From Xenorhabdus cabanillasii (GTDB lineage: Bacteria > Pseudomonadota > Gammaproteobacteria > Enterobacterales > Enterobacteriaceae), in the NCBI RefSeq assembly GCF_003386665.1, contig NZ_QTUB01000001.1, forward strand, positions 62,001-126,000: a stretch of 64,000 bases of DNA, read 5' to 3'. Numbering within the stretch: position 1 is the stretch's first letter; each line of letters opens with the position of its first letter. Under the pieces are notes generated by a model. The model did not search any database, was not told the DNA's origin, and worked only from the letters and a program-made list of their open reading frames with translations. Shown piece after piece: positions 42,692 through 51,841 of this stretch. A program made the translations under genes and the position numbers.

Positions 42692-43608
42692 TGGCTGTGA
42701 CTGGTAGTTGGATTTTGACCGATGACGAGTTTATGAAACCCTCATACCGGATAAGCCCGTTCAGTACATCATCCATTGCAAAGAATTGCGGTTTACCACC
42801 GGCCAGCAAGGACGTGCAGTTTTTTGAAAAAAGACATCCGGCGTACCATCAGCACTATTTGCTCAAAGCGCGCCACGGTATCACGCTGGCATTAACCAAT
42901 TTGGAGCTGGCAAAAACAGATCGTGTCACCGTGCTTACCACCACGGATAATCTGTACGTCAGCGGGTGTGTAACGAATGCGATTGAAGCTATTTGCAAAT
43001 GGAACCGCACGTTGAATGAAGAAACCAAAGCTATCGTGGTTGTCCATGAGTTTGGCACTGTGTATCCGGATATGGATAAGCTCTACCAGCTTGGTGTTCC
43101 CATTATTGAAGATTTTGCCCATTCATTTAATTCCTCGTCTGCCGACTCTGGGCGCAGTGATTTCGTCATCTATAGCTTTCCTAAGTATTTCCCTATTCAG
43201 TTCGGTGGAATTATCCTTAGCCGCAATATGTTGACCATTAAGTCGGAATTGGGCGCAGAATACGAGGACTATGTTAAGCGTGTGGTTTCCGCACATGTTG
43301 ACCATGTTGAGGAATATGCCGACATACGATGGAGAAACTATCGCTATCTGTTGGAGCTTTTTGCGGGCTTGTCTTGTACGCCACGTTTTACTTTTAGCGA
43401 ACGGGAAACACCATCCGTATTTATGTTTTGCCCTCCGGCAGAGGTTAATCTTATTGCGCTGAAAACATTTATGCAGGGTAACGGAATAGAATGCAGTGTT
43501 TTTTATGGTGAACAGACGTTTTTCATTCCGTTGCACGATAGACTGCGACAAGCAGACCTCGACTATTTTGTTTTTGTCTACAATGAGTTTATTCAACGGG
43601 GCGCGTGA
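42688..43608 (+). CDS. Divergent DegT/DnrJ-type PLP protein
   Basis: About 306 residues, shorter than typical sugar aminotransferases (~370). The fold order is visible: a substrate/PLP loop region near DNLYVSGCV, IIEDFAHSFNS (the Asp that binds the pyridine N) and YSFPKYFPIQFGGI, where the Lys sits close to the PLP lysine of FSFYPGK in the regular enzyme encoded downstream. The N-terminal glycine-rich cofactor segment is poorly conserved. It is not the main FdtB (a canonical one follows at 45.1 kb), so it may act on a second amino donor or make an amino-acid-like substituent. Overlaps fdtA by four bases and the next acyltransferase by four. Confidence 0.6.
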   Translation: MMAVTGSWILTDDEFMKPSYRISPFSTSSIAKNCGLPPASKDVQFFEKRHPAYHQHYLLKARHGITLALTNLELAKTDRVTVLTTTDNLYVSGCVTNAIEAICKWNRTLNEETKAIVVVHEFGTVYPDMDKLYQLGVPIIEDFAHSFNSSSADSGRSDFVIYSFPKYFPIQFGGIILSRNMLTIKSELGAEYEDYVKRVVSAHVDHVEEYADIRWRNYRYLLELFAGLSCTPRFTFSERETPSVFMFCPPAEVNLIALKTFMQGNGIECSVFYGEQTFFIPLHDRLRQADLDYFVFVYNEFIQRGA

Positions 43609-44102
43609 TGAAATTAGAAAACATTACATTGGTTGGTAGTGCAACAGTAGATCCTTCGACAAGCATTAATAATGTTCGTTTAGGAGATAATGTTAAAATT
43701 GCTAAACGATGCTCTGTTTTTGGTTCAAAGGAAAACGTTCTTGAAATTGGTCATGACAGCTATGTTGGTATGAATTCAATTTTAAACGGCTACAGCGCCA
43801 AATTAACTATCGGTGCTCATGTAAGTATTGCGCAAAATGTAAATATAATGACCGATTCAGGTCCAAACTCCAGCGAGCTTTTGCAAAAAATCTATCCGAT
43901 TCAGAAAGAAGAAATAGAAATTGGCGATCACTGCTGGATTGGCACTTCGGCGATTATTATGCCCGGTGTTAAATTGGGAAATTTTTGTATTGTCGCGGCA
44001 AATAGCTACGTTAATACTTCATTTGAAGATTACTCAATTATAGGTGGAACACCTGCTCGGTTGATTAAGAAAATTGATCCTTCTGGGCTGAAAAAGGATT
44101 AA
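43605..44102 (+). CDS. Left-handed beta-helix acyltransferase
   Basis: A 165-residue hexapeptide-repeat transferase. Repeats are visible throughout (NVRLGDNVKIAKRCSVFG, LEIGHDSYVGMNSIL, LTIGAHVSIAQNVNIM, IEIGDHCWIGTSAIIMPGVKLG), ending with YSIIGGTPARLIKK, the usual acetyl-CoA-binding end. In fdt/qdt clusters such a protein (FdtC/QdtC) acylates the 3-amino group of the dTDP-sugar. Here a second acyltransferase-like gene follows, so two acyl transfers or a compound acyl group are possible. The gene is AT-richer than its neighbours. Four-base overlap with the gene upstream. Confidence 0.82.
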   Translation: MMKLENITLVGSATVDPSTSINNVRLGDNVKIAKRCSVFGSKENVLEIGHDSYVGMNSILNGYSAKLTIGAHVSIAQNVNIMTDSGPNSSELLQKIYPIQKEEIEIGDHCWIGTSAIIMPGVKLGNFCIVAANSYVNTSFEDYSIIGGTPARLIKKIDPSGLKKD

Positions 44103-44105
44103 GTT

Positions 44106-45077
44106 ATGACCAGAATAGCATTGAATGAAAAATATGCTGTCAACCTAGTTGATGGGTATGCGGAAAATAATTTTTTTTCCAGTAAATGCTTTATTGAGCA
44201 CCAAATTGTCGTACAGAAAAAAGAAGTACGAACATTTGCTCTGGTGGATCTCGCAAGAAACAAACAACTCGCTATCAAATCTTTTGCCCGCGGACAAAAC
44301 TCCTCTGACTGGATGTCCCCGGTAACCGGTGCTTTTGGACCCGTTGAGGCCAGCGAGTTTATTTCTATGAGCGAGCTGGATTTTTTCATCAGCGCTATCT
44401 CTGATTATCTGTTATCTCTGGAAAACAGCGCTAAAATCGTTTGGCGTCTGCCGCCGCAGTATTACCAAAGCAAAGTCCACACCAAAGTTCAGAATGTTCT
44501 ATTCCGCCAAAAATGGGCTCTGGATGAATATGATCTTAATTTTCATCTTCCCATTACCAGCTACGAGGATTTTCGCTCTAACCTTAGCAGCAGTAAGCGA
44601 AGAGAGCTTAACCGCATTACAAAGTCTAAGCCTGAATTTAACGAAGCAACCATGGCTGAGCAGCGTAAAAGCGTTTATGACGTCATTAAGTTAAACCGAG
44701 AAAGCCAGGGATTCCCGATGACCATGTCATGGGAGGCAATTGAAGCGCTTTCTCTCGCCATGGGTGAGAAGATCAAGTTTTATATTCTGACGCGCGACAA
44801 TGTTGTTCTTGCTGGCGCTATTTGTCTGACACTCGACATCAATACATTATATGTGTTTTATTGGGGCGAGTATCCGGAATATAGAAAAGATTCTACCATC
44901 ATTAAGTTAGCTGAAGGTATCTATCTGGCAGCAGCTGAAGGCGGATTTTCGACGCTTGATATTGGTACCTCGACATGCCATTCAGAGCCAAACCAAGGAT
45001 TGATCAATTTTAAAGAGAATATTGGTTGCTTGGTTAGCCAAAAAATTACAGTTAGCTTAAGCAAAGATGGAAAATAA
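44106..45077 (+). CDS. FemAB/GNAT-like acyltransferase (Acetyltransf_6 type)
   Basis: A 323-residue protein with two tandem GNAT-like halves. The second holds the recognisable segment [14 protein letters not shown], the helix [19 protein letters not shown], then strand [18 protein letters not shown] and [32 protein letters not shown], as in Acetyltransf_6 proteins related to FemAB. FemAB-type enzymes move amino acids from tRNA; bacterial cluster members are mostly assigned to acyl or aminoacyl decoration of sugars. Placed between FdtC-like and FdtB genes, it most likely decorates the 3-amino group or its first acyl substituent. The substrate is unknown. Confidence 0.65.
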   Translation: MTRIALNEKYAVNLVDGYAENNFFSSKCFIEHQIVVQKKEVRTFALVDLARNKQLAIKSFARGQNSSDWMSPVTGAFGPVEASEFISMSELDFFISAISDYLLSLENSAKIVWRLPPQYYQSKVHTKVQNVLFRQKWALDEYDLNFHLPITSYEDFRSNLSSSKRRELNRITKSKPEFNEATMAEQRKSVYDVIKLNRESQGFPMTMSWEAIEALSLAMGEKIKFYILTRDNVVLAGAICLTLDINTLYVFYWGEYPEYRKDSTIIKLAEGIYLAAAEGGFSTLDIGTSTCHSEPNQGLINFKENIGCLVSQKITVSLSKDGK

Positions 45078-45082
45078 ATAAA

Positions 45083-46189
45083 ATGAAAGTAGACTTTTTG
45101 AATCTGCAACAAATTAACGCGCGCGATGCGCAAGAAATGCTTACGGCATGCAAAGATGTTATTGATTCTGGTTATTATATCGGCGGGGATAAAGTTGATG
45201 CTTTCGAAAATGAATTTGCGGATTACTGCGGGGCAAAACACTGTGTTAGCGTGGCAAATGGCCTTGACGCATTAAACCTTGTTTTACGCGCTTGGAAACT
45301 GCAGGGCCGCCTGCAAAATGGTGATGAAGTCATTGTTCCTGCGAACACCTACATTGCATCGGTACTTGCGATCACTGAGAACGGGTTAGTACCTGCGTTT
45401 GTTGAGCCTGACTACAATACATTCAACATCACTGCGGCTGGTATTGAATCCGCTATCACCGCGAAAACGAAATCCATCCTTCCTGTGCATCTGTACGGTC
45501 AGTTAGCGCCAATGCCTGAGATTATGCGCATTGCCGAAAAACATAACCTGTTAGTGCTGGAAGACAGTGCCCAGGCGCATGGCGCCATGCTTGAGGGGAA
45601 GCGTGCGGGTACATGGGGCCATGCTGCTGGTTTTAGTTTTTACCCAGGTAAAAACCTCGGCGCATTGGGCGATGCTGGCGCTGTAGTGACGGATGATGAC
45701 GAACTGGCAAATGCGATCAAAGCGCTGCGCAACTATGGTTCGCACAAAAAATATGAAAACCTGTATCAGGGGCTGAATAGCCGTCTGGACCCGATGCAGG
45801 CCGCGATGCTCAGCGTTAAATTAAAACGTCTGGAGAGTGATACTGAGCACCGTCGTCGCATTGCGGATATATATATTAAGAACATGAATAATGCACTGGT
45901 GACTACGCCATTCGTCACTGAAGCGGCTGCCCATGTTTGGCATTTGTTTGTGATTAAAACCCCGTATAGACAACAGCTGCAGGAGTGGCTAGCGACGAAC
46001 AACATTCAAACGCTGATTCACTATCCTATTCCGCCGCATAAACAACAGGCTTACTCTGAGCTTAACCATCTGCATTATCCGATCACTGAGCAAATTCATG
46101 AAGATGTATTATCACTGCCAATATCTCCGATTTTGACAGAAGATGAAGCGATGTATGTCGTAAACAAAATCAATGCATTTAAAGTGTAA
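45083..46189 (+). CDS. fdtB: dTDP-3-keto-6-deoxyhexose aminotransferase
   Basis: A 368-residue DegT/DnrJ/EryC1 enzyme. Substrate loop [21 protein letters not shown] phosphate-binding [24 protein letters not shown] (Asp binding the pyridine N) and the Schiff-base Lys in [19 protein letters not shown] (near 190), then NYGSHKKYE and [12 protein letters not shown]. It transaminates the FdtA product at C3 with glutamate, giving dTDP-Fuc3N or dTDP-Qui3N, which the neighbouring acyltransferases then modify. Five bases separate it from the upstream gene. Confidence 0.9.
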   Translation: MKVDFLNLQQINARDAQEMLTACKDVIDSGYYIGGDKVDAFENEFADYCGAKHCVSVANGLDALNLVLRAWKLQGRLQNGDEVIVPANTYIASVLAITENGLVPAFVEPDYNTFNITAAGIESAITAKTKSILPVHLYGQLAPMPEIMRIAEKHNLLVLEDSAQAHGAMLEGKRAGTWGHAAGFSFYPGKNLGALGDAGAVVTDDDELANAIKALRNYGSHKKYENLYQGLNSRLDPMQAAMLSVKLKRLESDTEHRRRIADIYIKNMNNALVTTPFVTEAAAHVWHLFVIKTPYRQQLQEWLATNNIQTLIHYPIPPHKQQAYSELNHLHYPITEQIHEDVLSLPISPILTEDEAMYVVNKINAFKV

Positions 46190-46200
46190 GAGTAAATTTA

Positions 46201-47457
46201 ATGCGGGCTCTATTTAGTGTCACTTTTTGGACCGGTTTGTTAACAATATTTAAAATGGCAGTAGGTTTTGTTATTACAAAATTTGTGGCTGTTTATGGCG
46301 GGCCTTCAGGACTGGCCCTTTTGGGCCAGTTACAGGCTATTGTCACAAGTTTCAATGGGATAGTTAACGCTCCAGTTAGTAACGGGATCGTTCGCTACAC
46401 CGCCGAGAATCATGACGCTGGTATAGATAAATGCACGCCTTGGTGGCGTGCAGGTGTATGCTGTGCGATATTCCTCTATCTTATCATCCTGATCGTTGTC
46501 TTACTTTGCTCGAATTATCTGGCGCGGGTCTTTTTGGCAAATGAAGAGTATGCTTGGATAATTGTTCTGGCAGGCGCTTTTTTGCCATTTACTGCCATCG
46601 GAACCTTTGTCAACTCCGTCATCAACGGTGCGAAAGATTATAAGAAATATGTCATTGTTGGCATGTTCTCAACGCTATTATCATGCCTGATAATGATGGT
46701 GTTAATCTATTACAAGAAATTGCACGGTGCACTTATTTCTGTTTGTATTCAATATGCTTTGGTTGGGCTTATCTCTATCGCGTTTGTATATCGACAAAAG
46801 TGGTTCAAGCTCGCTAATTTCTTCGGTAGAATAAACAAAGAGAATGTTAAAGGTATTGCAGGTTATATTTGCATGGCGGTGGTCAGTGCCATTGTTTTAC
46901 CCACCACGTTGCTGTTGATCCGTAACGAAATGGTTGACCAGCTTGGCTGGATGCTTACCGGACAATGGCAGGCCGTATGGAGGATATCGGAAGTCTATCT
47001 TAGCGTCTTGACGCTTGCGCTAGGAGTTTACTATTTGCCAAAGCTTTCTTCTATTGGTGATAGCAATAAAATTCTGGCAGAAGTAAAAACGACAAGCCAC
47101 CTGATGTTTGGTCTGGCTATCATTATGGCGTTCAGCGTCTACGTGATGAAAGATTTTATTATTCTGATTTTGTTTTCACCAGAATTTCTACCGGTGCGGG
47201 AGTTTTTCACTATTCAGCTCGTGGGGGACTGCCTAAAACTCATTAACTGGGTTTACTCTTACCCTATGCTGGCGCGTGGTTCTACGCGTTGGTTTATATC
47301 GCTCGAGTTATTCTTCGCCTTTTTGTTCTTTATTTTAACTACCATTTTACTGCATTTTACGAATCTGGCTGTCGACTCCGTATTGTATTCATACGTCATT
47401 GTCCAGCTGGTTTGTTTCCTGTTCTTGCGAATTGCACTAAAACATATAATTCATTAA
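46201..47457 (+). CDS. wzx: O-antigen flippase Wzx
   Basis: A 418-residue membrane protein with about 12 helices of the MATE/PST transporter superfamily. The N-terminus FWTGLLTIFKMAVGFVITKFVA, then GPSGLALLGQLQAIV and NGIVRYTAE, is like the WzxE/RfbX translocases of Enterobacterales. It turns undecaprenyl-diphosphate-linked O units from the cytoplasmic to the periplasmic face for polymerisation. Eleven bases after fdtB and 13 bases before the first glycosyltransferase, so plainly in the same operon. Confidence 0.88.
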   Translation: MRALFSVTFWTGLLTIFKMAVGFVITKFVAVYGGPSGLALLGQLQAIVTSFNGIVNAPVSNGIVRYTAENHDAGIDKCTPWWRAGVCCAIFLYLIILIVVLLCSNYLARVFLANEEYAWIIVLAGAFLPFTAIGTFVNSVINGAKDYKKYVIVGMFSTLLSCLIMMVLIYYKKLHGALISVCIQYALVGLISIAFVYRQKWFKLANFFGRINKENVKGIAGYICMAVVSAIVLPTTLLLIRNEMVDQLGWMLTGQWQAVWRISEVYLSVLTLALGVYYLPKLSSIGDSNKILAEVKTTSHLMFGLAIIMAFSVYVMKDFIILILFSPEFLPVREFFTIQLVGDCLKLINWVYSYPMLARGSTRWFISLELFFAFLFFILTTILLHFTNLAVDSVLYSYVIVQLVCFLFLRIALKHIIH

Positions 47458-47470
47458 ATCGGAAGGAACA

Positions 47471-48343
47471 ATGCTAGAGTTGACATATGCAATGCCTTGC
47501 TATAACCATAGTGCTTTTTTGGTCGAAGCTTTGGATTCTATAAAAAATGATGTTGCGACTCATGATTTAAGTTATGAAGTATTAATTATCGATGATGGTT
47601 CTTTGGATAATTCAGTTGACGTTATCAAAAAATGGGTGGAAACCAACAGCGATATCAATGTTCGTTTAGTTATGCAAGAAAACCATGGTATTGCCAAAAC
47701 AGTCAATAAACTATACAACAACTCTAACGGTAAATTCGTCCGGCTTTCCGCTTCTGATGATATTGTTCTTCCCGGCAGCTCCGCTGCGATGATGGCTATT
47801 GCCGCGGATAATATCACCTGTGTGTTTGGTGATGGCATCGTTATTGACAACGATAGCAAGCAAGTTGGCGATAGCTTTATGAATTATCACGGCGGGAATC
47901 CTGATGATCTGCGAAATAACCAGCGCATTCCGCAAAAATTGATCGACAAATGGTGTATTGCCGGTCCGTGCATTCTGGTAAGGCGCGATTTCTTTAACAA
48001 CTATCAGTATGACGAAAATTCAAGGATCGATGATTTTGACTTCTTCCTGAATGTGTTTAAGAAACCGGATAGCGTAATTTACCTCGATCAAAAAGTTTGT
48101 GGCTACCGTATACACGGCAGCAACACATCAAAAGTGAAAGATATAGCAACTCGAATTGCTAATTTGCATTCATTTTATTATTTGCTGGAGAAATACACCT
48201 ATAATCCTGAACTGAAATATGTGCAGAAGAAACTTTTGGCTAAAAGATACCTCACTAAGTGTAAAATTAACTACTTGCAGAGGAGTTATCTCAAAGCCGC
48301 CTATCATTATGCTATTCACAAATATTATTCATCACTAAGTTAA
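47471..48343 (+). CDS. Family 2 glycosyltransferase
   Basis: A 290-residue GT-A glycosyltransferase. The N-terminal AMPCYNHSAFLVEALDSI and IIDDGSLDNS (nucleotide site) and RLSASDDIVLPGS (Asp-Asp metal motif near 95) are family 2 marks; the C-terminal part (DDFDFFLNVF, then VCGYRIHG) belongs to the acceptor side. No membrane helix. It adds the second or third sugar of the O unit; donors available in the cluster are dTDP-L-rhamnose and the dTDP-3-acylamino sugar. GGAAGG precedes the ATG at seven bases. Confidence 0.85.
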   Translation: MLELTYAMPCYNHSAFLVEALDSIKNDVATHDLSYEVLIIDDGSLDNSVDVIKKWVETNSDINVRLVMQENHGIAKTVNKLYNNSNGKFVRLSASDDIVLPGSSAAMMAIAADNITCVFGDGIVIDNDSKQVGDSFMNYHGGNPDDLRNNQRIPQKLIDKWCIAGPCILVRRDFFNNYQYDENSRIDDFDFFLNVFKKPDSVIYLDQKVCGYRIHGSNTSKVKDIATRIANLHSFYYLLEKYTYNPELKYVQKKLLAKRYLTKCKINYLQRSYLKAAYHYAIHKYYSSLS

Positions 48344-48393
48344 TCAGCTAGTGAGATAAAATAGCCAGTAGTCAGCTTAGAGTGGATTGAAAT

Positions 48394-49605
48394 ATGAGTG
48401 GAATGAAAAGCAGATTGTCATTTTATATAATGGTGCCAGTGTTAGTGCAATTAGCGCTTTTTTATCTATGCTTCAATGTTACTGAGGGGATGGTTTCTTA
48501 TTCTCTTTTTTATGCAGGTAGCATTCTTTTTCTGGTGTGCTTTGCAGAATTAATTTTCAGAAGGAAAATCGACTATTCTAGCCTGTATGAAAACATATAC
48601 GGTAACATAGCTCCGATTGATAAACTGGTGCTGAAGTCGCTGGGTTTTTTGATTTTACTGTTATTCCCCCTTGATGTTTATTTTAATGGGTTCAAACTTT
48701 TGGATCCAGTTTCTTATGCAGAATTTTATGGGGCGGGGCGATTTGTTCGTCATGTAACCTCTTTATGTTGGATGCTGGTGCCTATTGCGTATATCATCAG
48801 ACGCGAAAATCCGTGGATTGCCAGATTCTTTATCTTGTTTTCTGTGCTGCTACCGATCATGATGATTGACCGTAATCGCTTGCTGACCTCTTTCTTCTGT
48901 TATTTCTTTATTCTTTACGCAAGGTTCCGCTCAACATCAGTCAGAAGCCATCCAAGCGAATTTCGTAAGGTGAAATTCGGTCTGTACTCACTCTTAATTT
49001 TACTACCGACGATCTTTGTGGTTATTGGGTTTTATCGTAGTGGTACATCTTTCTCTATTGAATCTTCTGGCGATAGTATTGTCTATGGGAAATTCCCACT
49101 GACGGCATTTTTCGACATTATGCCGTCGTCAATCAAACAAATATTGTTATATATTACGACACCGATCCTTAACTTCACTCATGTGGCGTCGACAGGCTTT
49201 TTGAACGACCAGTTTTTGCTCAGCCAGATTTCGCCGTTCTCTCGTGAAGAATTTCCGATGTACCCCTATTCTCCAGTGCTGATCGCCCGCTACAACGTCG
49301 GGACGGAATTTTTTCCTTTCCTTCTCTTTGGTGGTCTGCCGCTGGTGTTTATGGCAATGTTTTTTGTGATTTTGGTATTTGGTGCTGTTTTTTATTGGTT
49401 TTGCAAGACGCAGGGTATCTATGCATGGTTACTCTTCTTGAAACTTGCATATTTTATGTTATTTCTGGGCTTTGCTCCTCAGTTTTATATCTTACTTAAT
49501 ATTATGAGTACTGTTCTTATCTTTTTGTTGTACTTATTTTCTAATTTTCTGAAGTTCTTTATGCTTAGCCATATTGGCAAACCCATTGGTGAGAGGCAGC
49601 AATGA
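48394..49605 (+). CDS. wzy: Putative O-antigen polymerase Wzy
   Basis: A 403-residue hydrophobic protein with about ten predicted membrane helices and a long periplasmic loop (about 195-290, including SGTSFSIESSGDSIVYGKFP and SREEFPMYPYSPV). No sequence motif is shared across Wzy proteins, so the call rests on topology, size and position between glycosyltransferases in a wzx-containing cluster. It would join O units in the periplasm. No Wzz chain-length regulator or O-antigen ligase lies in the window. Four-base overlap with the next gene. Confidence 0.75.
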   Translation: MSGMKSRLSFYIMVPVLVQLALFYLCFNVTEGMVSYSLFYAGSILFLVCFAELIFRRKIDYSSLYENIYGNIAPIDKLVLKSLGFLILLLFPLDVYFNGFKLLDPVSYAEFYGAGRFVRHVTSLCWMLVPIAYIIRRENPWIARFFILFSVLLPIMMIDRNRLLTSFFCYFFILYARFRSTSVRSHPSEFRKVKFGLYSLLILLPTIFVVIGFYRSGTSFSIESSGDSIVYGKFPLTAFFDIMPSSIKQILLYITTPILNFTHVASTGFLNDQFLLSQISPFSREEFPMYPYSPVLIARYNVGTEFFPFLLFGGLPLVFMAMFFVILVFGAVFYWFCKTQGIYAWLLFLKLAYFMLFLGFAPQFYILLNIMSTVLIFLLYLFSNFLKFFMLSHIGKPIGERQQ

Positions 49606-50504
49606 CGGGAATTAAAGTAGCTGTTTTACTGGCTGCATATAATGGAATGAAGTGGATAAACGAACAAATTCAAAGTGTTCTTAATCAAGAAAATGTATCC
49701 GTAGATATCCATATTAGTGTCGATGTTAGTACCGATGGTACCTATGAGAACTGCCTTGAGCTTGCGAAACAATATAGCAATATTTATATTTTTCCTTATG
49801 GTATCCGCTATGGTGGCGCAGCACGCAATTTCTATCGTTTAGTCCGTGATGTTGAACTGGCAAGCTATGATTTTGTCTCTTTTGCCGATCAGGATGATAT
49901 CTGGTACCTGGATAAATTATCGAACGCGATAAAGGTGCTTTCCGAAAAAGGCTACGATTGTTATTCTAGTAATGTCATAGCGTTCTGGGAAAATGGCAAA
50001 CAAGTCCTGATCAGCAAAGCGCAAGATCAAGTCGAGTATGATTATTGCTTCGAATCTGCCGGACCGGGCTGTACTTATGTGTTCAGTAAAGAAGTGGCAT
50101 TAAAATTCCAAGCATTCATCAGTAATAATAAAGATAAAGTCGATGAGGTTGAATTGCATGACTGGTTAATTTATGCATTTGCTCGCCACAGCGGATATAA
50201 GTGGTTTATTGATTCGTGGCCGAGCATGTTGTACAGACAGCACAGTAGCAATCAGTTTGGCGCAAACGGCGGATTACAGGCAGCGAAGCGCAGAATCCAA
50301 ATGATACGTGACAGTTGGTATCTGACAGAAGTAAAACGTATCGTTAATATCCTTGATGTTGAAAATCGTCCGTTCTTTGTTAATTGCCTGAATCGCGGTT
50401 ATTTTGGCCATCTTTATATGGCATGTTATATCCACAAGGTTCGCAGGAAATTACGCGACAGATTAAGCCTTGCAGTTATTTTAGTGTTGGGTATGCTGAA
50501 GTAA
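49602..50504 (+). CDS. Family 2 glycosyltransferase, rhamnosyltransferase-like
   Basis: A 300-residue GT-A enzyme: VAVLLAAYNGMKWINEQIQSVL at the start, ISVDVSTDGTYE (nucleotide pocket), FADQDDIWYLDKL (metal-binding DxD, near 92-98, typical of rhamnosyltransferases) and VELHDWLIYAFA with YRQHSSNQFG. The donor is likely dTDP-L-rhamnose, judging by motif and by rfbBDAC in the cluster. Last gene of the O-antigen operon; downstream is a 7-bp stem-loop (CTGGGAG/CTCCCAG, 50590-50611) without a T-tract, then insertion sequences. Confidence 0.85.
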   Translation: MTGIKVAVLLAAYNGMKWINEQIQSVLNQENVSVDIHISVDVSTDGTYENCLELAKQYSNIYIFPYGIRYGGAARNFYRLVRDVELASYDFVSFADQDDIWYLDKLSNAIKVLSEKGYDCYSSNVIAFWENGKQVLISKAQDQVEYDYCFESAGPGCTYVFSKEVALKFQAFISNNKDKVDEVELHDWLIYAFARHSGYKWFIDSWPSMLYRQHSSNQFGANGGLQAAKRRIQMIRDSWYLTEVKRIVNILDVENRPFFVNCLNRGYFGHLYMACYIHKVRRKLRDRLSLAVILVLGMLK

Positions 50505-50717
50505 ATTTGCTTAATGTGTCACAAACAAAGGCGTAGATCCATTTCGCTTCTTTTGCACCCGAATCTAGCGTGTAAAATCCTTATTTGACCTGGGAGCGCA
50601 GCACCTCCCAGAATACACCTGACAGAAGTTATAATAACCTAATGAAATGGCCACCTCCCCTAAACGGCTTCAGTGAGCCATGCTGAATATATCAGTAAAA
50701 ACATGAAGAGGTGTCCA

Positions 50718-51612
50718 ATGGAACAAGTTATCGGAATTGACCTAGCAAAGCGAGTGTTTCAAGTACATATTGCATCCCCGCTTGGCAAACTGATTAAAAA
50801 TACGGGGGTTTCACGCGATAAACTGACGGCTTTCATTGCACAACAGCCTCCTTCAAAAATTGTGATGGAGTCGTGTGGCAGCAGACAGTCGTCCGGGGAT
50901 GCGTTATGTCCCGGAAAAAACACAGGCACAGCAGGATATTCAGTGTTTGCCTCGGGTTCGCCAGCGGCTAATGAAAAACAGAACGGCGCTGATTAATCAA
51001 ATCCGGGGATTAGGCTTGGAATATGGCATTGCTATCCCAGAAAGCGCTCACAAAGTTGAGCAATGTTTGCCTGATCATCTGGAAAACGCGGAAAATGACC
51101 TGACTCCAATGAGCCGTGAACTGTTTCAGGAACTGCTGTTTGAACTCAAAGAACAACAGCAGCGTCTGATGGAGCTGAATAAACGCCTCGATCACCTGAA
51201 TGCGCAACAGGAAGATACGGGCGGTTACTGACACTGCCGGGTATCGGTCCGCTGGGAGCCTCGGCTCTAATGGTCGCCTTGGGCGATAACAAAGACTTCA
51301 AAAATGGCCGCCATTTTGCTATCTATCTGGGGCTGTTACCAAGGGAACATAGCAGCGGAGGCAAAGTCAGGTTATTGGGGATCACGAAACGCGGAGATAG
51401 CTATTTGCGTGGAATACTCATCCACGGTGCCCGCTCAGTGGCTTATCGGGTGCAAAAACTCCCCGACGAACGATGTAATTGGATTGCAACGTTGGTTAAA
51501 AGGTGTGATAACCCGTAGCGGACTCAATAAGGCACCAGTAGCGCTGGCAAATAAAAATGCCCGAATCGCGTGGGCACGGGTCAACCAACAATCGAGTTAT
51601 GAAGCGCGATGA
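50718..51612 (+). pseudogene. IS1111-group transposase, internally deleted and frameshifted
   Basis: Starts MEQVIGIDLAKRVFQVHIAS with the first catalytic Asp of the DEDD RuvC-like domain. After MESCGS, sequence present in copy 2 (about 55 residues including KNDNNDAMAI, the Asp pair) is missing and the frame is lost. It resumes out of frame at DSRPGMRYVPEKTQ, then a second shift after QQEDTG separates the LLTLPGIGPLGASALMVALGD region, and a third precedes the end (ALANKNARIAWARV). It cannot encode an active enzyme. Confidence 0.88.
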
Positions 51613-51639
51613 GTCACCCTTTATGTAGCAAAAGTCCAT

Positions 51640-51815
51640 AAGTTGATGTAATTGACAGGTAGCACCGACTCTCTGTGAACCTGGTAACCCGATCAGTCTA
51701 TCGAGACTGTTGAATTAATGAGGACAGAGAGTGCGGATTTTCATCAGGGCTCACTGAAGCCGAATATATGTTTGCGACTACGTTGTCAGAAAAATTTACT
51801 CACCCACTTGAATTA
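51640..51815 (+). ncRNA. Candidate bridge-RNA region of the IS1111 element
   Basis: Downstream of the transposase the noncoding end has strong dyads. A 9-bp perfect stem (ACTCTCTGT 51668-51676, ACAGAGAGT 51724-51732), extendable through CCT/AGG inside, encloses a 6-bp hairpin CAGTCT-ATCG-AGACTG (51694-51709). IS110-family transposases use a structured bridge RNA; in the IS1111 group it is encoded at this 3' side. Identification is by position and pairing only, and target/donor loops were not matched. Confidence 0.45.
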
Positions 51816-51841
51816 AGTCGGTGTCCATATATCGGGTTATA

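Larger units (their letters stand above)
50641..51841 (+). mobile_element. IS110-family (IS1111 group) element, copy 1
   Basis: Subterminal inverted repeat: ATGGCCACC at 50646-50654 on the left (ATGGACACC in copy 2), and GGTGTCCAT near 51822-51830 on the right. Outer bases follow on each side, the arrangement of IS1111-group elements, which lack terminal repeats and duplications. The left end sequence recurs in inverse orientation at 55586 (copy 2). The element contains a broken transposase and a ~225-base structured 3' noncoding end. It lies just after the O-antigen cluster. Confidence 0.7.

Noticed and set aside
51668..51732. Stem-loop as a simple transcription terminator
   Set aside because: No T-tract follows and a second hairpin is nested in the loop; a structured RNA of the IS element fits better.
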